Shown here piece after piece: positions 53,389 through 61,538 of a stretch of DNA of 64,000 nucleotides (positions within the stretch are counted from its first letter, which is position 1; each line of letters begins with the position of its first letter). The notes beneath the pieces are model-generated. The model made no database searches. It saw only the letters and a list, made by a program, of their open reading frames with translations, and was not told where the DNA came from. This stretch comes from Streptomyces sp. WMMB303 (GTDB lineage: Bacteria; Actinomycetota; Actinomycetes; Streptomycetales; Streptomycetaceae), in assembly GCF_029351045.1 (NCBI RefSeq), contig NZ_JARKIN010000001.1, positions 6,838,999 to 6,902,998 on the forward strand, written 5' to 3'. Made by a program: the position numbers and the translations under genes.

Positions 53389-54491
53389 CCAGGCATTTAC
53401 GAGCACGGCGAGCCGGGATCCCCAGTCGTGGCCTACGACGTCTTCGCCGGCGCCCTGCACCGGTACCCCAAGAGACTCCGCATGTTCCTCATGGAGGAGC
53501 ACAAACAGAGGGCTCAACAACTTGATCACCAGATGGGCCTGGCTCAGGCCAGGCGCCCCAGCGACCTGCGCAACCGGCTGAGCGTGGACGTGCGGGAAGG
53601 CGACTTCCACCCGGCCCTCATACAGAAGCTGCGCGCTACCGGCTCGTTAGGCAAACCGTTATTCGTCCTGCTGGACGGTTACGGAGGGCCGGACATCCCG
53701 TACTCGCTGCTTCACGAGCTCGCGCAGCAGCCGAGCACGGAGGTGATGGTGACGTTCGCTCCCAGCTTCCTGACACGCTTCGCAGAGAAAGACGCCGCCC
53801 ACCGGCAGCGCGGAGACGCCGCCTTCGGCGGACAGGAGTGGCAGGAAGTATTCAGGAAGCCAAAGTCTGACAAGTTCCCTTTTCTCCGTGACCGGTATAA
53901 AGAGACGCTCCACCGTGCGGGCTTCTCCCACACCTTGCAGTTCGAGATGCTCGATGAGGGCGGCAGGTTGCTCTACCTCATCTTCGGCACCAGCCACGCC
54001 AAGGGCCTCGAGAAGATGAAGGACGCCATGTGGGGAGTCGACCCATCCCACGGCATCCGGTACCGCGACCCCAAAGACCCTGGCCAACAGCAGCTCGACC
54101 TCGCGCTGGAGCCCAATACGGCGCCGCTCCGCAGGATCCTCCTGGACCACGTCGCCTCGTCCAACGCCGGGAGAACCGTCGAGGAGCTTCAGGCGTACAC
54201 CCTGCTGGAGACCGTCTTCCGGCCGGCCCAAGTCATCAACGTCATCCGCCGAATGCGCGACGCAGAGGCTGTGAGAACCGAACCCAACGGCGTCACCAAG
54301 AAGACCCGCGTACTCCTGCCCGCGAGCCATCCCACACCAAGCACGGCAGAGCAGGCCGCCCTCTGGTGAATCCGTGCCGGCGCTGTGGCGCTGCATGGCT
54401 CGTTGCCGCCGTCCATCAGCCGTCAGGCCGAACCTAGTCTCACCTGTAGGGGGCTCTTCATGCCGCGCCGGCAGGGACGCCTGTGCGCACG

Positions 54492-54510
54492 CGTGCCATT
54501 ACGTGCCATT
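54492..54510 (+). repeat. Tandem CGTGCCATT x2 (right arm-type sites)
   Basis: CGTGCCATT at 54492-54500 and again at 54502-54510, 110 bp inside attR, in the same orientation as the left-end copies (44255-44276). The space 54370-54619 holds no gene. Confidence 0.75.
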
Positions 54511-54619
54511 CGAACCGGTAAACAACGGCCACTATGCGTAACCACGGTCACGTGCGCGGACGGGGCAGCCGATGCATCTCGCCTGGTCAGAAAGCTACAT
54601 GGCCCGCAACTCCGGGTGA

Positions 54620-54663
54620 TTCCCAAGCTCAGAGCGCGGGTTCGATTCCCGTCGCCCGCTCCA
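54620..54663 (+). repeat. attR, 44-bp direct repeat (partial tRNA)
   Basis: Identical to 44154-44197 (anticodon loop to CCA of tRNA-Gly). The sequence before it (GGGTGAT) does not form a tRNA 5' half, so this is not a functional tRNA but the right junction of the element. Confidence 0.95.
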
Positions 54664-54666
54664 ACG

Positions 54667-54697
54667 CGAACCCCCAGGTCATGGACCCGGGGGTTCG
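54667..54697 (+). terminator. Ancestral tRNA-Gly terminator, now beyond attR
   Basis: CGAACCCCCAGGTC pairs with GACCCGGGGGTTCG (one A-C mismatch) over ATG, then TTCATTG. Its distance from the tRNA-like 3' end (3 bp) matches that of an ordinary tRNA terminator, implying it followed the tRNA before integration. Confidence 0.75.
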
Positions 54698-54725
54698 TTC
54701 ATTGTCGAGCAGCAACATGCACCGC

Positions 54726-55049
54726 TCAGGCCGCATACGGGGTGAAGGTTACCCGGGAGTCCTCCGCTGTGAGCGCAACGTTCAGCGAGCCGTCCAGGGC
54801 CTTGGCAAGGCGACGCAGCAGAGGAAGCGTCGGGACGGTGTCTCCACCCTCGATGCGCGAGATCCGCGGTAGCGTCATCTCCGCACAAGCGGCCAGTTCG
54901 GTCTGAGACAGGCCGAGTTCGACGCAGCGGTCGTAGATGGCCTGCCCGAGGTCACCGGCGAGACGTGTGTCGATGTACTCCTGGTCGTACTCCACAGCTT
55001 CGCCGAGAAGCTGCTTGGTACGACGCGTCTTCCACTGGTTGTGGTTCAT
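54726..55049 (-). CDS. XRE-family regulator (HigA-like antitoxin type)
   Basis: 107 residues from ATG 55049. The N-terminus is basic and helical (NHNQWKTRRTKQLLGEAVEY). The HTH is LGLSQTELAACAEMTLPRIS with RIEGGDTVPTLPLLRRLAKA, followed by a short beta-tail (LNVALTAEDSRVTFTPYAA), as in single-domain antitoxins or transcription factors. Its start overlaps the stop of a 41-codon frame (TGATG), so it is translationally coupled to upstream genes. No obvious toxin partner is recognised. Confidence 0.8.
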   Translation of the reverse strand: MNHNQWKTRRTKQLLGEAVEYDQEYIDTRLAGDLGQAIYDRCVELGLSQTELAACAEMTLPRISRIEGGDTVPTLPLLRRLAKALDGSLNVALTAEDSRVTFTPYAA

Positions 55050-55174
55050 CACGCCTCCCTGACTCGGTCGTAGATGTGCTGGGCCGGACCATGCTCGGCC
55101 TCGCAGGCTTTCTGCGCCTGATGGGTCCGGTCGACAGGGCGCCCCGGTGCACCGCGGCGCTCGCACCAGGTCAC
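55049..55174 (-). CDS. Possible 41-residue peptide gene coupled to the XRE gene
   Basis: A GTG 2 bp after the stop of the upstream membrane-protein gene opens a 41-codon frame whose TGA overlaps the XRE start by one base (TGATG). The product begins TWCERRGAPGRPVDRTHQAQ and ends HGPAQHIYDRVREA, with Cys at positions 4 and 24. The tight junctions on both sides argue for real translation. No family is recognised. Confidence 0.4.
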   Translation of the reverse strand: MTWCERRGAPGRPVDRTHQAQKACEAEHGPAQHIYDRVREA

Positions 55175-55176
55175 CG

Positions 55177-55536
55177 TCAGCGGTCGTAACAGGTAAACGA
55201 GCCATCCTGCTCCCGCGCGGTGGCGCTGGCGCCACCGCACTTCAGCATCGGTACGAGCGTGTACGCCCTGTAGCCGGCCGCGATGAGCAGCAGGCCGCAC
55301 ACCACGAACGTGGTGATCCGCAGTACCCCGGACGCTCGGGCGGCCGCGGCCAGCGCACACAGGGCTGCCCCGACACCGACAACGAGGATGTGCAGTGCAA
55401 GCCCACTGCGGTTGTCCCGAAGCCCTGAGAACGACTCTTGCTCCATCGTGAACATGAAGCTGAGCAGGAGCAGCAGCGCGGCAAGCGGCGCACAGCCCAA
55501 GACCAGACACCCTTTCACGAGCCCTCGCCCCTTCAT
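55177..55536 (-). CDS. Small three-span membrane protein
   Basis: 119 residues from ATG 55536. Hydrophobic segments: LGCAPLAALLLLLSFMFTM, LALHILVVGVGAALCALAAA and ITTFVVCGLLLIAAGYRAYT. The C-terminus is polar (KCGGASATAREQDGSFTCYD) with two cysteines. It heads the coupled cassette with the 41-residue frame and the XRE gene, just outside attR. Possibly an immunity or toxin-like protein, but nothing in the sequence proves it. Confidence 0.7.
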   Translation of the reverse strand: MKGRGLVKGCLVLGCAPLAALLLLLSFMFTMEQESFSGLRDNRSGLALHILVVGVGAALCALAAAARASGVLRITTFVVCGLLLIAAGYRAYTLVPMLKCGGASATAREQDGSFTCYDR

Positions 55537-56200
55537 CTGATGAAAAGCCGACCCGAGTCGCAGGGCAGCCTACGGCTCCTCGAAGTACGGGCCCGTGCCC
55601 GGTCCGTGCCCGATCGGACGGTGAATGACGGTCAGCAGGGACTTCGACGGGTCCTGGGACGCCAACGAAGATCTACCGGTTCTCCCGAGAGAATCAAGCT
55701 GGAAGATCAGGTGTGGCAGGGCCCAACGTTGAACCGCCCGATGCAAGGAGCTGAACCGTGCCGGTGATCCGGTACTTGAAGAGCAATAGCGGAGGGCCCG
55801 ACACGGCGGCTGCGGTGACGGGGGACTGGATGAGGCCATGTTGAGCTTCCCTGCTGTGTGCGCCGCCGTCGCCGTAGTAGTGGCGGTCCTGGGTGAAGCT
55901 GGTCATGGGCAGGGAACACCACCACCGAATCGAAGAGGAAGAGCCCTACGGCGACACGTAGTCGCTCCTGCGGATGCGGCTGTGCGGATGAACAGGCCCA
56001 TGTCCGTCGGACGGCCCCGGGTCGGGGCACGGTTGTCTGACAGTCCGTCCTGGACGTGCCAATCGCACGCCCTCCGGTCATCCGGTACTTCGCCTCCATG
56101 GCCGGCGGTTCCACCGGGTCCCGTTCCGGGAACGGAACCGCATGAGCGCGGCATGGCGTAGTGGACCGTGATCCGCGCCCGCTCGGAATCGGAGGCGAGC
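55537..56200. other. 660-bp region without a supported gene
   Basis: Several short frames occur on both strands but none has a good start site, recognisable family or consistent codon bias. A 15-bp motif CGGT(G/C)ATCCGGTACTT appears twice (about 55762 and 56086), hinting at decayed repeats. A promoter for the membrane protein at 56201 must lie near its end. Confidence 0.4.
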
Positions 56201-57292
56201 ATGCGTTCACCCCTCCTGGAGAAGGGTCGCAAGGTGCCCAACCGTCGCCGGATCATTGCGGCGCGCCTCGTTCAGCTTCTTGCCTTGGGTGTGGTGCCGA
56301 TCGGGATATTCCTCTCCTCCGTCAGTGCGGCCCTCGGCGCGCAGCTCACTTGGAAACGGTGGGTCGACGGCGCGGGCGGAAGCGACGTGGAGCGGTTGAT
56401 CGAGGGGACGTTCGGGTTGGTCGTGACTCTCTTCGGGCTCTGTGCCCTGGCTGTCACCCTCTGGGCGGCGGGGTACGGCGTTCGATGGCTGGGGGCGCGC
56501 GTGGCCGGGACCGCCCTGGCGCAGATGACCGACGGCCTCGGAGGTGGCGGGGGAGGCTTCTTCGAGACGGTCTCGTCCGCCGACCGGAGGGTCCTGCCGC
56601 CCGGGGCCGTCCCGCGCCGAAGTGGTCCGCGCGACCGGAGGGGGTCCGTCTCGACCCGCCCACGTTTCGTCACTCTGCTGCTGGGGGTCTGGACGCTCTG
56701 CACCCTCTTCGTCGCATTGTTCCTCACCCTGGTGGGCATGGGTGCGGGCGTACTCGTCGCCGGGCGGGCCTCTCCCCTTCACAGCTGGTACGCACCGCTC
56801 GCCGGCCTCTTGGGCATCGTGGTCACGCTGGGAAGCCTCGGCGGCGTGCTCGGCGCCTTGTGGCTGACCCGTATCGCCTACTGTCGGGGCGTTCGCCGTC
56901 TCTTCGGGAGCGACGGCACGGTCATCACCGAGCCCCTGCCGAACAGCACGTCGCCGGGCGGCACATCACAGGTGGACAGCCGCCCCCGCAGCACCCGACG
57001 GGTCGTCGTGGCAGGCTTCCTGAGGTGTTGGGGAGTCTGCACGATCCTCGTCTGCCTGCTGATCTCTCTGTCGGGTTGCCTGATCGGTGCCAAGTTCGTC
57101 TGGGACGGGCTGTTGTCGTCGCAGGGCGCGGAGCGATGGACAGAGGCGCTCGTGGGCGCCCTCTTCACAGCCGGCTCGGCGGGTGGTCTCTTGGCCACCG
57201 GCTGGTTCTGCAGGACCGGCCTCGGCCGGATGATCCGCCACGTCGCCCCGGGACCGCTGCACGCGGACGGGGCCGTCTGCGACAGCGGTTGA
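56201..57292 (+). CDS. Polytopic membrane protein of unknown function
   Basis: 363 residues from ATG 56201, 5 bp after GGAGG; an upstream in-frame GTG at 56168 is less likely. There are three pairs of membrane helices (LVQLLALGVVPIGIFLSSVS; GTFGLVVTLFGLCALAVTLW; FVTLLLGVWTLCTLFVALFL and further). A Gly-rich loop (TDGLGGGGGGFFETVSSADR) lies between pairs one and two. The repeated helix-pair layout suggests internal duplication. No known family is recognised. Confidence 0.7.
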   Translation: MRSPLLEKGRKVPNRRRIIAARLVQLLALGVVPIGIFLSSVSAALGAQLTWKRWVDGAGGSDVERLIEGTFGLVVTLFGLCALAVTLWAAGYGVRWLGARVAGTALAQMTDGLGGGGGGFFETVSSADRRVLPPGAVPRRSGPRDRRGSVSTRPRFVTLLLGVWTLCTLFVALFLTLVGMGAGVLVAGRASPLHSWYAPLAGLLGIVVTLGSLGGVLGALWLTRIAYCRGVRRLFGSDGTVITEPLPNSTSPGGTSQVDSRPRSTRRVVVAGFLRCWGVCTILVCLLISLSGCLIGAKFVWDGLLSSQGAERWTEALVGALFTAGSAGGLLATGWFCRTGLGRMIRHVAPGPLHADGAVCDSG

Positions 57293-57482
57293 CGCCACCG
57301 GCGCCCCACGGACAGCCGTCTGCGTTCTCGTCGCGGGTGAGCAACTGGTCCGATGGCAGTTCACCGTGGACCCTGGGCAGATGGCGGATGCTGTCGGTCC
57401 CGCGTCTCCTCGGCTTCGTCGCCCGTGGCGAGGAACTGCATCCAGACATGGCAGCGTCCTACCGGCCAACGTATGAGGGGGC

Positions 57483-58079
57483 GTGTTGCTGCACCGCAAA
57501 CTGCCGGAAGAGCTCGGCGAACTGATCGAGGTGCACCGCCCGCACCACCCTGTGGGGTGGATCCTGCCGCTCGGGGTGTCGGTACCGATAGCCGTGCTGT
57601 TCGCCGTCGGGCCGCCCGGACCGCTGGTGGGACTGACCGTGTTCGCAATGACCTTCGTGCCGCTTCTCTACATGTTCGCGGAGTGGTTCCTGCTCGAGCA
57701 CCGGGTCCACGAGAACGCACTCGTCCTGCGTACCGTCCTCCCCGGTACGTACACGTACGTCGTGCCCCTCCCGGGGGTCGAGCCCGCCCGCATCGGGGTC
57801 GCACCGCGAGCCAGGATGCCGAAGGACGCCACGGCGGCCCCCCGGGTGGACCGACGGTTCCGCCACAATCCGCTGCTGAAAGAGGTGGTGGGCTTCACCG
57901 GGCTCGATCCGGAGCCGGCGAGGGAACTGGCCAAGGGAAAGATCTCTTGGGACGAAGCGTGCGGCTCCGGGTACGCGCAGGACTGGGAGCTGAGTTCCCG
58001 TGACCCGGTGCGGCTGGCCCGGCAGGTCGCGGCCCGTTGCCATGGCACAGGGGGGATCGTGCGGCGCCCGGCGCGATAG
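57483..58079 (+). CDS. Membrane protein with two helices and a PH-like soluble part
   Basis: 198 residues from GTG 57483. Two adjacent helices (GWILPLGVSVPIAVLFAVG and LVGLTVFAMTFVPLLYMFAE) precede a soluble region (ENALVLRTVLPGTYTYVVPL onward) that resembles small PH-type domains of bacterial membrane proteins. The C-terminus is basic (DPVRLARQVAARCHGTGGIV). A GAGGGG precedes the start by only 2 bp, so the start could be slightly different. No family name is claimed. Confidence 0.6.
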   Translation: MLLHRKLPEELGELIEVHRPHHPVGWILPLGVSVPIAVLFAVGPPGPLVGLTVFAMTFVPLLYMFAEWFLLEHRVHENALVLRTVLPGTYTYVVPLPGVEPARIGVAPRARMPKDATAAPRVDRRFRHNPLLKEVVGFTGLDPEPARELAKGKISWDEACGSGYAQDWELSSRDPVRLARQVAARCHGTGGIVRRPAR

Positions 58080-58181
58080 CTGCCCGTAACGGGAGTAGCT
58101 TGTAGCTGGTCCTGAACAGGGTGTCGAGTTGCCGATCGTCCGGTCGTACGGCGCATCGTCCGGTCCGGAGTCGTACGGCGG

Positions 58182-59618
58182 TCAGCGCGGGACGCCCAGG
58201 TCCGGTCGGGAGAGCCGCCGGGTGGCCTTGGTGTTCAGGCCCTCGGCCGAGCCGGGGAGCAGCCAGAACTGCCGGGGTTCGTATGTGGTGGTGGCGAGGA
58301 CGTCGAGAGAGCCGTCCCCGTCGACATCGAGCAGCGGGGGCCGTGGACGGAAGCGGGGGCGGGCGTGTGGCGTGTTCTGCCCCGGAACGCCGGCGCTGTC
58401 CAGGTCGGCGGACTGGAGCCGGGAGTTTCGGTCGGCGTGCGCCACGTCCGGGAGCAGCAGCACCACGCCGTGGGCTTTGTCGGCGCCGGCCAGGCCCAGT
58501 ACGAGGTCGGGTTTTCCGTCGCCGGTGACGTCTCCCACGGTCTCGCCGGTCACATCGCCGTCGTTGAAGCCCTTGGGCGCGTCGAGTCCGGGCACGTCGC
58601 GGAAGGTGACACGGGTGCCGGCGCCCGTTCCCGGACCCTTGCCGGAGCTGGCGGTGACGCTCACCGTCAACTCCTCCCGGTAGGCGTCGAAGCCGACGCG
58701 GCAGATCTCGTCCGTCCCGTCGTCCTCCACATCGCAGATGAAGCCTTGCAGCGCGCGGTGGTCGGGGTATTCGCGCAGGTAGTCCGCTCCTTTCTCGGAG
58801 CCGCGGAAGTGCAGGACGTCGTCGATCCGGGGGTCGCCGTCGCCCTCGTTCTCCGGGTCCGTCCAGCGGAACCACACCGTGAAGTCGCTGCGGCCGTCGC
58901 CGTTCCAGTCCCCGACGGTCGCCTCGTACGGCTCGCTGTGGTCGGCGTGTTCGGCGTCGAGGGTCTGGGTGCGGGTGGGCTCCCCGGATCGGCTGAACGG
59001 GCCGTAGTGGATGACCCCCAGCGCTCCCGACCCCGTGCCGAGCCAGAGGACGTCACCGCTGCCGTCCCCGTCGAAGTCGCCCGCTCCGCCCGGCTCCCAG
59101 CCCGCGGAGGGTGGTGCGGGGTCGGCAGCGTATCCCGTGGCGAGCAGCCTGGGGGCGCTGACGCCGCGCGCCCCGCCCCACATCGCGTACTGGCGACCGT
59201 CGCTGAGTGTGGCCAGCAGGTCGACGAATCCGTCCTGGTCGAGATCGCTCCGGTGCAGCCGGGTGGCAGGCGACAGCCCGTTTCCGGCGTCCTCGGGCAT
59301 GCGTACCGTGGCGCGGGTGCGCGGTTCGGGTCCCTCGGCGGAGCCGTAGACCACAGCGATGTGGGCGCCGGTGGCCATGGCCAGGTCGTCGTGGCCGTCG
59401 CCGTTGAAGTCGCCGGGCCGGGGGCGGTCCGCGGCGGATCCGGCGGGGGGCCGCTCGGGTCCCGGGCGCAGGTCGCCGGGGCTCCCGGTGGGCTTCGGGG
59501 GTGTCGGCCGCGGCGGGCCTCCGTCGTCCGTGGTTCTTCCGCTGTCGGTGGTGCACGCGCCGAACAGCAGCGCGGCGAGCACGGCACCCGCCGCGGCCAC
59601 GGTCGTCCTGCTCCTCAT
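58182..59618 (-). CDS. FG-GAP/VCBS-repeat lipoprotein
   Basis: 478 residues with a lipoprotein signal ending in L-F-G-A-C (residues about 18-22), so it should be anchored outside the membrane. At least five FG-GAP/integrin-type repeats carry the calcium loop D-x-D/N-x-D-G: DFNGDGHDDLAMA, DLDQDGFVDLLAT, DFDGDGSGDVLWL, DWNGDGRSDFTVW and DVTGDGKPDLVLG, plus DVDGDGSLDVLAT near the end. It forms a beta-propeller likely to bind a ligand or partner protein. Closest known role is adhesion or sugar binding in Streptomyces. Confidence 0.88.
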   Translation of the reverse strand: MRSRTTVAAAGAVLAALLFGACTTDSGRTTDDGGPPRPTPPKPTGSPGDLRPGPERPPAGSAADRPRPGDFNGDGHDDLAMATGAHIAVVYGSAEGPEPRTRATVRMPEDAGNGLSPATRLHRSDLDQDGFVDLLATLSDGRQYAMWGGARGVSAPRLLATGYAADPAPPSAGWEPGGAGDFDGDGSGDVLWLGTGSGALGVIHYGPFSRSGEPTRTQTLDAEHADHSEPYEATVGDWNGDGRSDFTVWFRWTDPENEGDGDPRIDDVLHFRGSEKGADYLREYPDHRALQGFICDVEDDGTDEICRVGFDAYREELTVSVTASSGKGPGTGAGTRVTFRDVPGLDAPKGFNDGDVTGETVGDVTGDGKPDLVLGLAGADKAHGVVLLLPDVAHADRNSRLQSADLDSAGVPGQNTPHARPRFRPRPPLLDVDGDGSLDVLATTTYEPRQFWLLPGSAEGLNTKATRRLSRPDLGVPR

Positions 59619-59888
59619 GGGCCCCCCATCTGACGCCGGCCGAGCGACGACGACCGTACACGGCGGCCTTCGACCGGAGAAACCTGTGCGTACGGGACAT
59701 GGAGGCGGGAGGCGGGCACCCGGGGAAAGCGGTGGGCCGCCCGGCTTGCTCGGGTGCCGTATGTCTTGCGCAGAGGCTGCCGTATCGCATTCGCCGCAGC
59801 ACGCGTCGCCTCCGGCCAACTCCCCGGACCGCGGTTGGGTCGAGGCGGACGGCGAGAGTGTCGTCCCTCCTCGGTCCGAACCGGCCGG

Positions 59889-59936
59889 CCGGGCAGGCGG
59901 GCAAGCGGGCAAGCGGGCAAGCGGGCAGCCGGGCAG
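59889..59936. repeat. Short tandem repeat of GCGGGCAA
   Basis: Six 8-bp units: four near-perfect GCGGGCAA/G copies (59897-59928) and two degenerate ones (CCGGGCAG) at either end. It sits in the otherwise empty 346 bp between the FG-GAP gene and the next gene and may vary in length between strains. Confidence 0.8.
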
Positions 59937-59964
59937 GTGCTGCGCTCGGGCAGGAGGCAACAGG

Positions 59965-61104
59965 TCAGCGCGCGGTGACGCTACTGGCTGGGCCGATCCC
60001 CTCCGCCTTCGGCTCGGTGGCAGTCGTCGGGAAAGCGTGGCGAACCTCCGCGAAGAGGTGGGGATAGCCGGTGTCATAGGTGACCGCCGCGGCGAGGAGC
60101 GCGTCCAGCGCCGCCTTGAGGGGGTCAGGGGCAGCAGCATCCGAGAGAGCGGCGAGGGCGGCGGCTTGGGGCAAGCCGGGGGTTCCGTCGTGCGGCCTCG
60201 GAACACGTGCGTCGGCGAACACTGCGTTCCGCAGCCGTCGTGAGTCGTCCAGCGGTGGCGAGAAGGGCTTCCCCAGGTCGAGCTCCGCCAGTCCGCGCGC
60301 GACCCAGTCGATCTCCCTGAGCCCTGCCGCCGCACAGGCGCGGTGCGCTGCCCAGCAGGCGAGCGCACGCTGCTCCTCGGCGCCTGCGGCGTCGATCGCG
60401 TGCACGAGTGCGGCGTCGAGGCCCACGATGCCCTTGGGGTGATCCTGGAATTTCCGGAGCTTGTTCCGGACCTCCCGCAGTCGGTCGCTGGGCAGGCGCC
60501 CGCCCCACGCGTTCCTCTGCTGTCGCAGCTCGGCTTTCTCCTTCGCCTCGCGGGCCTGCCGCTCTGCCTCGGCTTGCTCCTCGGAGGTGGGTACGCGGGG
60601 CTGCTCGCGCGCGAACGCGTGCCAGTAGGCGGCGGTTCGGCTGGTCTCTTCGACCACACGGTCCGGGGACGGCGGACTCGGCCAGAAGCGCAGCAGATAC
60701 TCATCCCGTGGGGGCTCGCCGGCGTCGTGTACAGCGCCCCTCACTCCGTCCATGCCCCGGCAGCAGTACCTGACCCGGTACGAGAGCGCGGCGAGAGGTA
60801 GTGGATACCAGTCGCTTTCCCACTCGGCGAGCACGACCTCGTCCGCCGCGGGCCGGAACGACACCTCGACGATGTCCTCCCAGACGTCGGTCTCCAGGGG
60901 CGGCTCCGCCTCGTGCAGCTCAATGGTGATCGGGACACGGCCGGTGTGCGTGCCGGTCAGCAGAAGGAGATGGCCGGGCACCGCCCCACCGCACAGCCCA
61001 GCCCGCTGCCCGGCGAAGGAGCGCTCGAGGGCGTGGCTTTCGTCGCTGCAGACGTGGAGCTGACCGTATTCCACCCTCACTTCGCCGCTGAAGAGTGTGC
61101 GCAT
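59965..61104 (-). CDS. Protein of unknown function with central basic coiled coil
   Basis: 379 residues from ATG 61104, beginning RTLFSGEVRVEYGQLHVCSD. The N-terminal half is beta-rich (GHLLLLTGTHTGRVPITIEL; VVLAEWESDWYPLPLAALSY). A basic helical segment follows (SEEQAEAERQAREAKEKAEL, RQQRNAWGGRLPSDRLREVR), then an Ala-rich helical end. No motif is recognised. The coiled coil suggests oligomerisation or nucleic-acid contact. Confidence 0.6.
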   Translation of the reverse strand: MRTLFSGEVRVEYGQLHVCSDESHALERSFAGQRAGLCGGAVPGHLLLLTGTHTGRVPITIELHEAEPPLETDVWEDIVEVSFRPAADEVVLAEWESDWYPLPLAALSYRVRYCCRGMDGVRGAVHDAGEPPRDEYLLRFWPSPPSPDRVVEETSRTAAYWHAFAREQPRVPTSEEQAEAERQAREAKEKAELRQQRNAWGGRLPSDRLREVRNKLRKFQDHPKGIVGLDAALVHAIDAAGAEEQRALACWAAHRACAAAGLREIDWVARGLAELDLGKPFSPPLDDSRRLRNAVFADARVPRPHDGTPGLPQAAALAALSDAAAPDPLKAALDALLAAAVTYDTGYPHLFAEVRHAFPTTATEPKAEGIGPASSVTAR

Positions 61105-61249
61105 GGACCAAGCATGGTGCGGGGGTCTGACAAGGAGCGGTCTCTTGACAACGGTCGCACCTGTATCCGGCTCGCAGTCGGTTTCAGCGCCGGAGCGGCC
61201 ACCGCCCGGCGCTACGTCACCGAGGTCGCCCGAGTGGCCGGGCGGGATG

Positions 61250-61429
61250 TCAGTCCTTGCCCGCGCGCTTTCGGACGTCCATCGCCACAGCGACACCGAG
61301 CATCAGCACGGCCATGCTGCTTCCGAACGTCAGGCTGTCCGACCAGGGGTCCTCCCACAGGCGTGACACCACGCCGATGAGCGCCCCGTACGCCATCGCC
61401 ACGCCTATGCGCTTCCCCCACAGGATCAC
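61250..61429 (-). CDS. Small two-span membrane protein
   Basis: 59 residues from a GTG at 61429, which has GAGGAGG about 14 bp upstream, a little far. The chain runs ILWGKRIGVAMAYGALIGVV, then RLWEDPWSDSLTFGSSMAVL and AVAMDVRKRAGKD, with two hydrophobic helices and a basic end. Longer in-frame reading upstream overlaps the CPCC gene's noncoding side and is less likely. Confidence 0.5.
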   Translation of the reverse strand: MILWGKRIGVAMAYGALIGVVSRLWEDPWSDSLTFGSSMAVLMLGVAVAMDVRKRAGKD

Positions 61430-61538
61430 GGAGCGCTCGTACCCTCCTCGGGCCGGGGTAAGCGTCGACCACGCCGGACGTGGCCGGGTGTGCGGTACAG
61501 CCAGCGTCTCCCCCTGCGCTGTCGCGCAGGGCAGCTCC

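Larger units (their letters stand above)
51790..54369 (+). pseudogene. tcmP: Three-Cys-motif partner protein TcmP, split by an IS30 element
   Basis: Residues 1-49 are encoded at 51790-51938 (AVPKGVIWARDPHTAAKHDL... ending in FSGPG) and the rest at 53394-54369 (IYEHGEPGSPVVAYDVFAGA onward). Removing 1,455 bp, the IS plus one copy of the CCAGG duplication, restores a perfect frame through GPG-IYEHGEPGSP, the conserved TcmP motif, giving 374 residues. No other mutation is visible, so the insertion looks recent. TcmP proteins are thought to be methyltransferase-like partners of DUF5131, so the pair is presumably inactive here. Confidence 0.92.
44154..54663. mobile_element. tRNA-Gly-integrated element (ICE/AICE remnant) carrying a putative RiPP locus
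   Basis: 10.5 kb between perfect 44-bp direct repeats, the left in the tRNA 3' half and the right free-standing. Just inside both ends are tandem CGTGCCAT repeats. Cargo in order: relaxase pseudogene, XRE regulator, three small genes, precursor peptide, AsnB-like enzyme, GNAT, DUF5131, and tcmP broken by IS30. No tyrosine integrase, excisionase, replication or FtsK-like transfer gene is present, so excision would need help in trans. GC is a few points below the core. Confidence 0.9.

Noticed and set aside
54600..54663. A second tRNA-Gly gene
   Set aside because: Only the anticodon loop to the 3' end is present; the preceding sequence forms no acceptor or D arm. It is the right attachment repeat.
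40755..54663. One large composite element from the serine recombinase to the right tRNA repeat
   Set aside because: dcd, a zinc-ribbon gene and the tRNA with host-like sequence lie between 42.7 and 44.2 kb, so the serine recombinase and tRNA elements are separate insertions.
55537..56200. Short frames on both strands as genes
   Set aside because: None has a good ribosome site, conserved motif or consistent codon bias, and their products look random.
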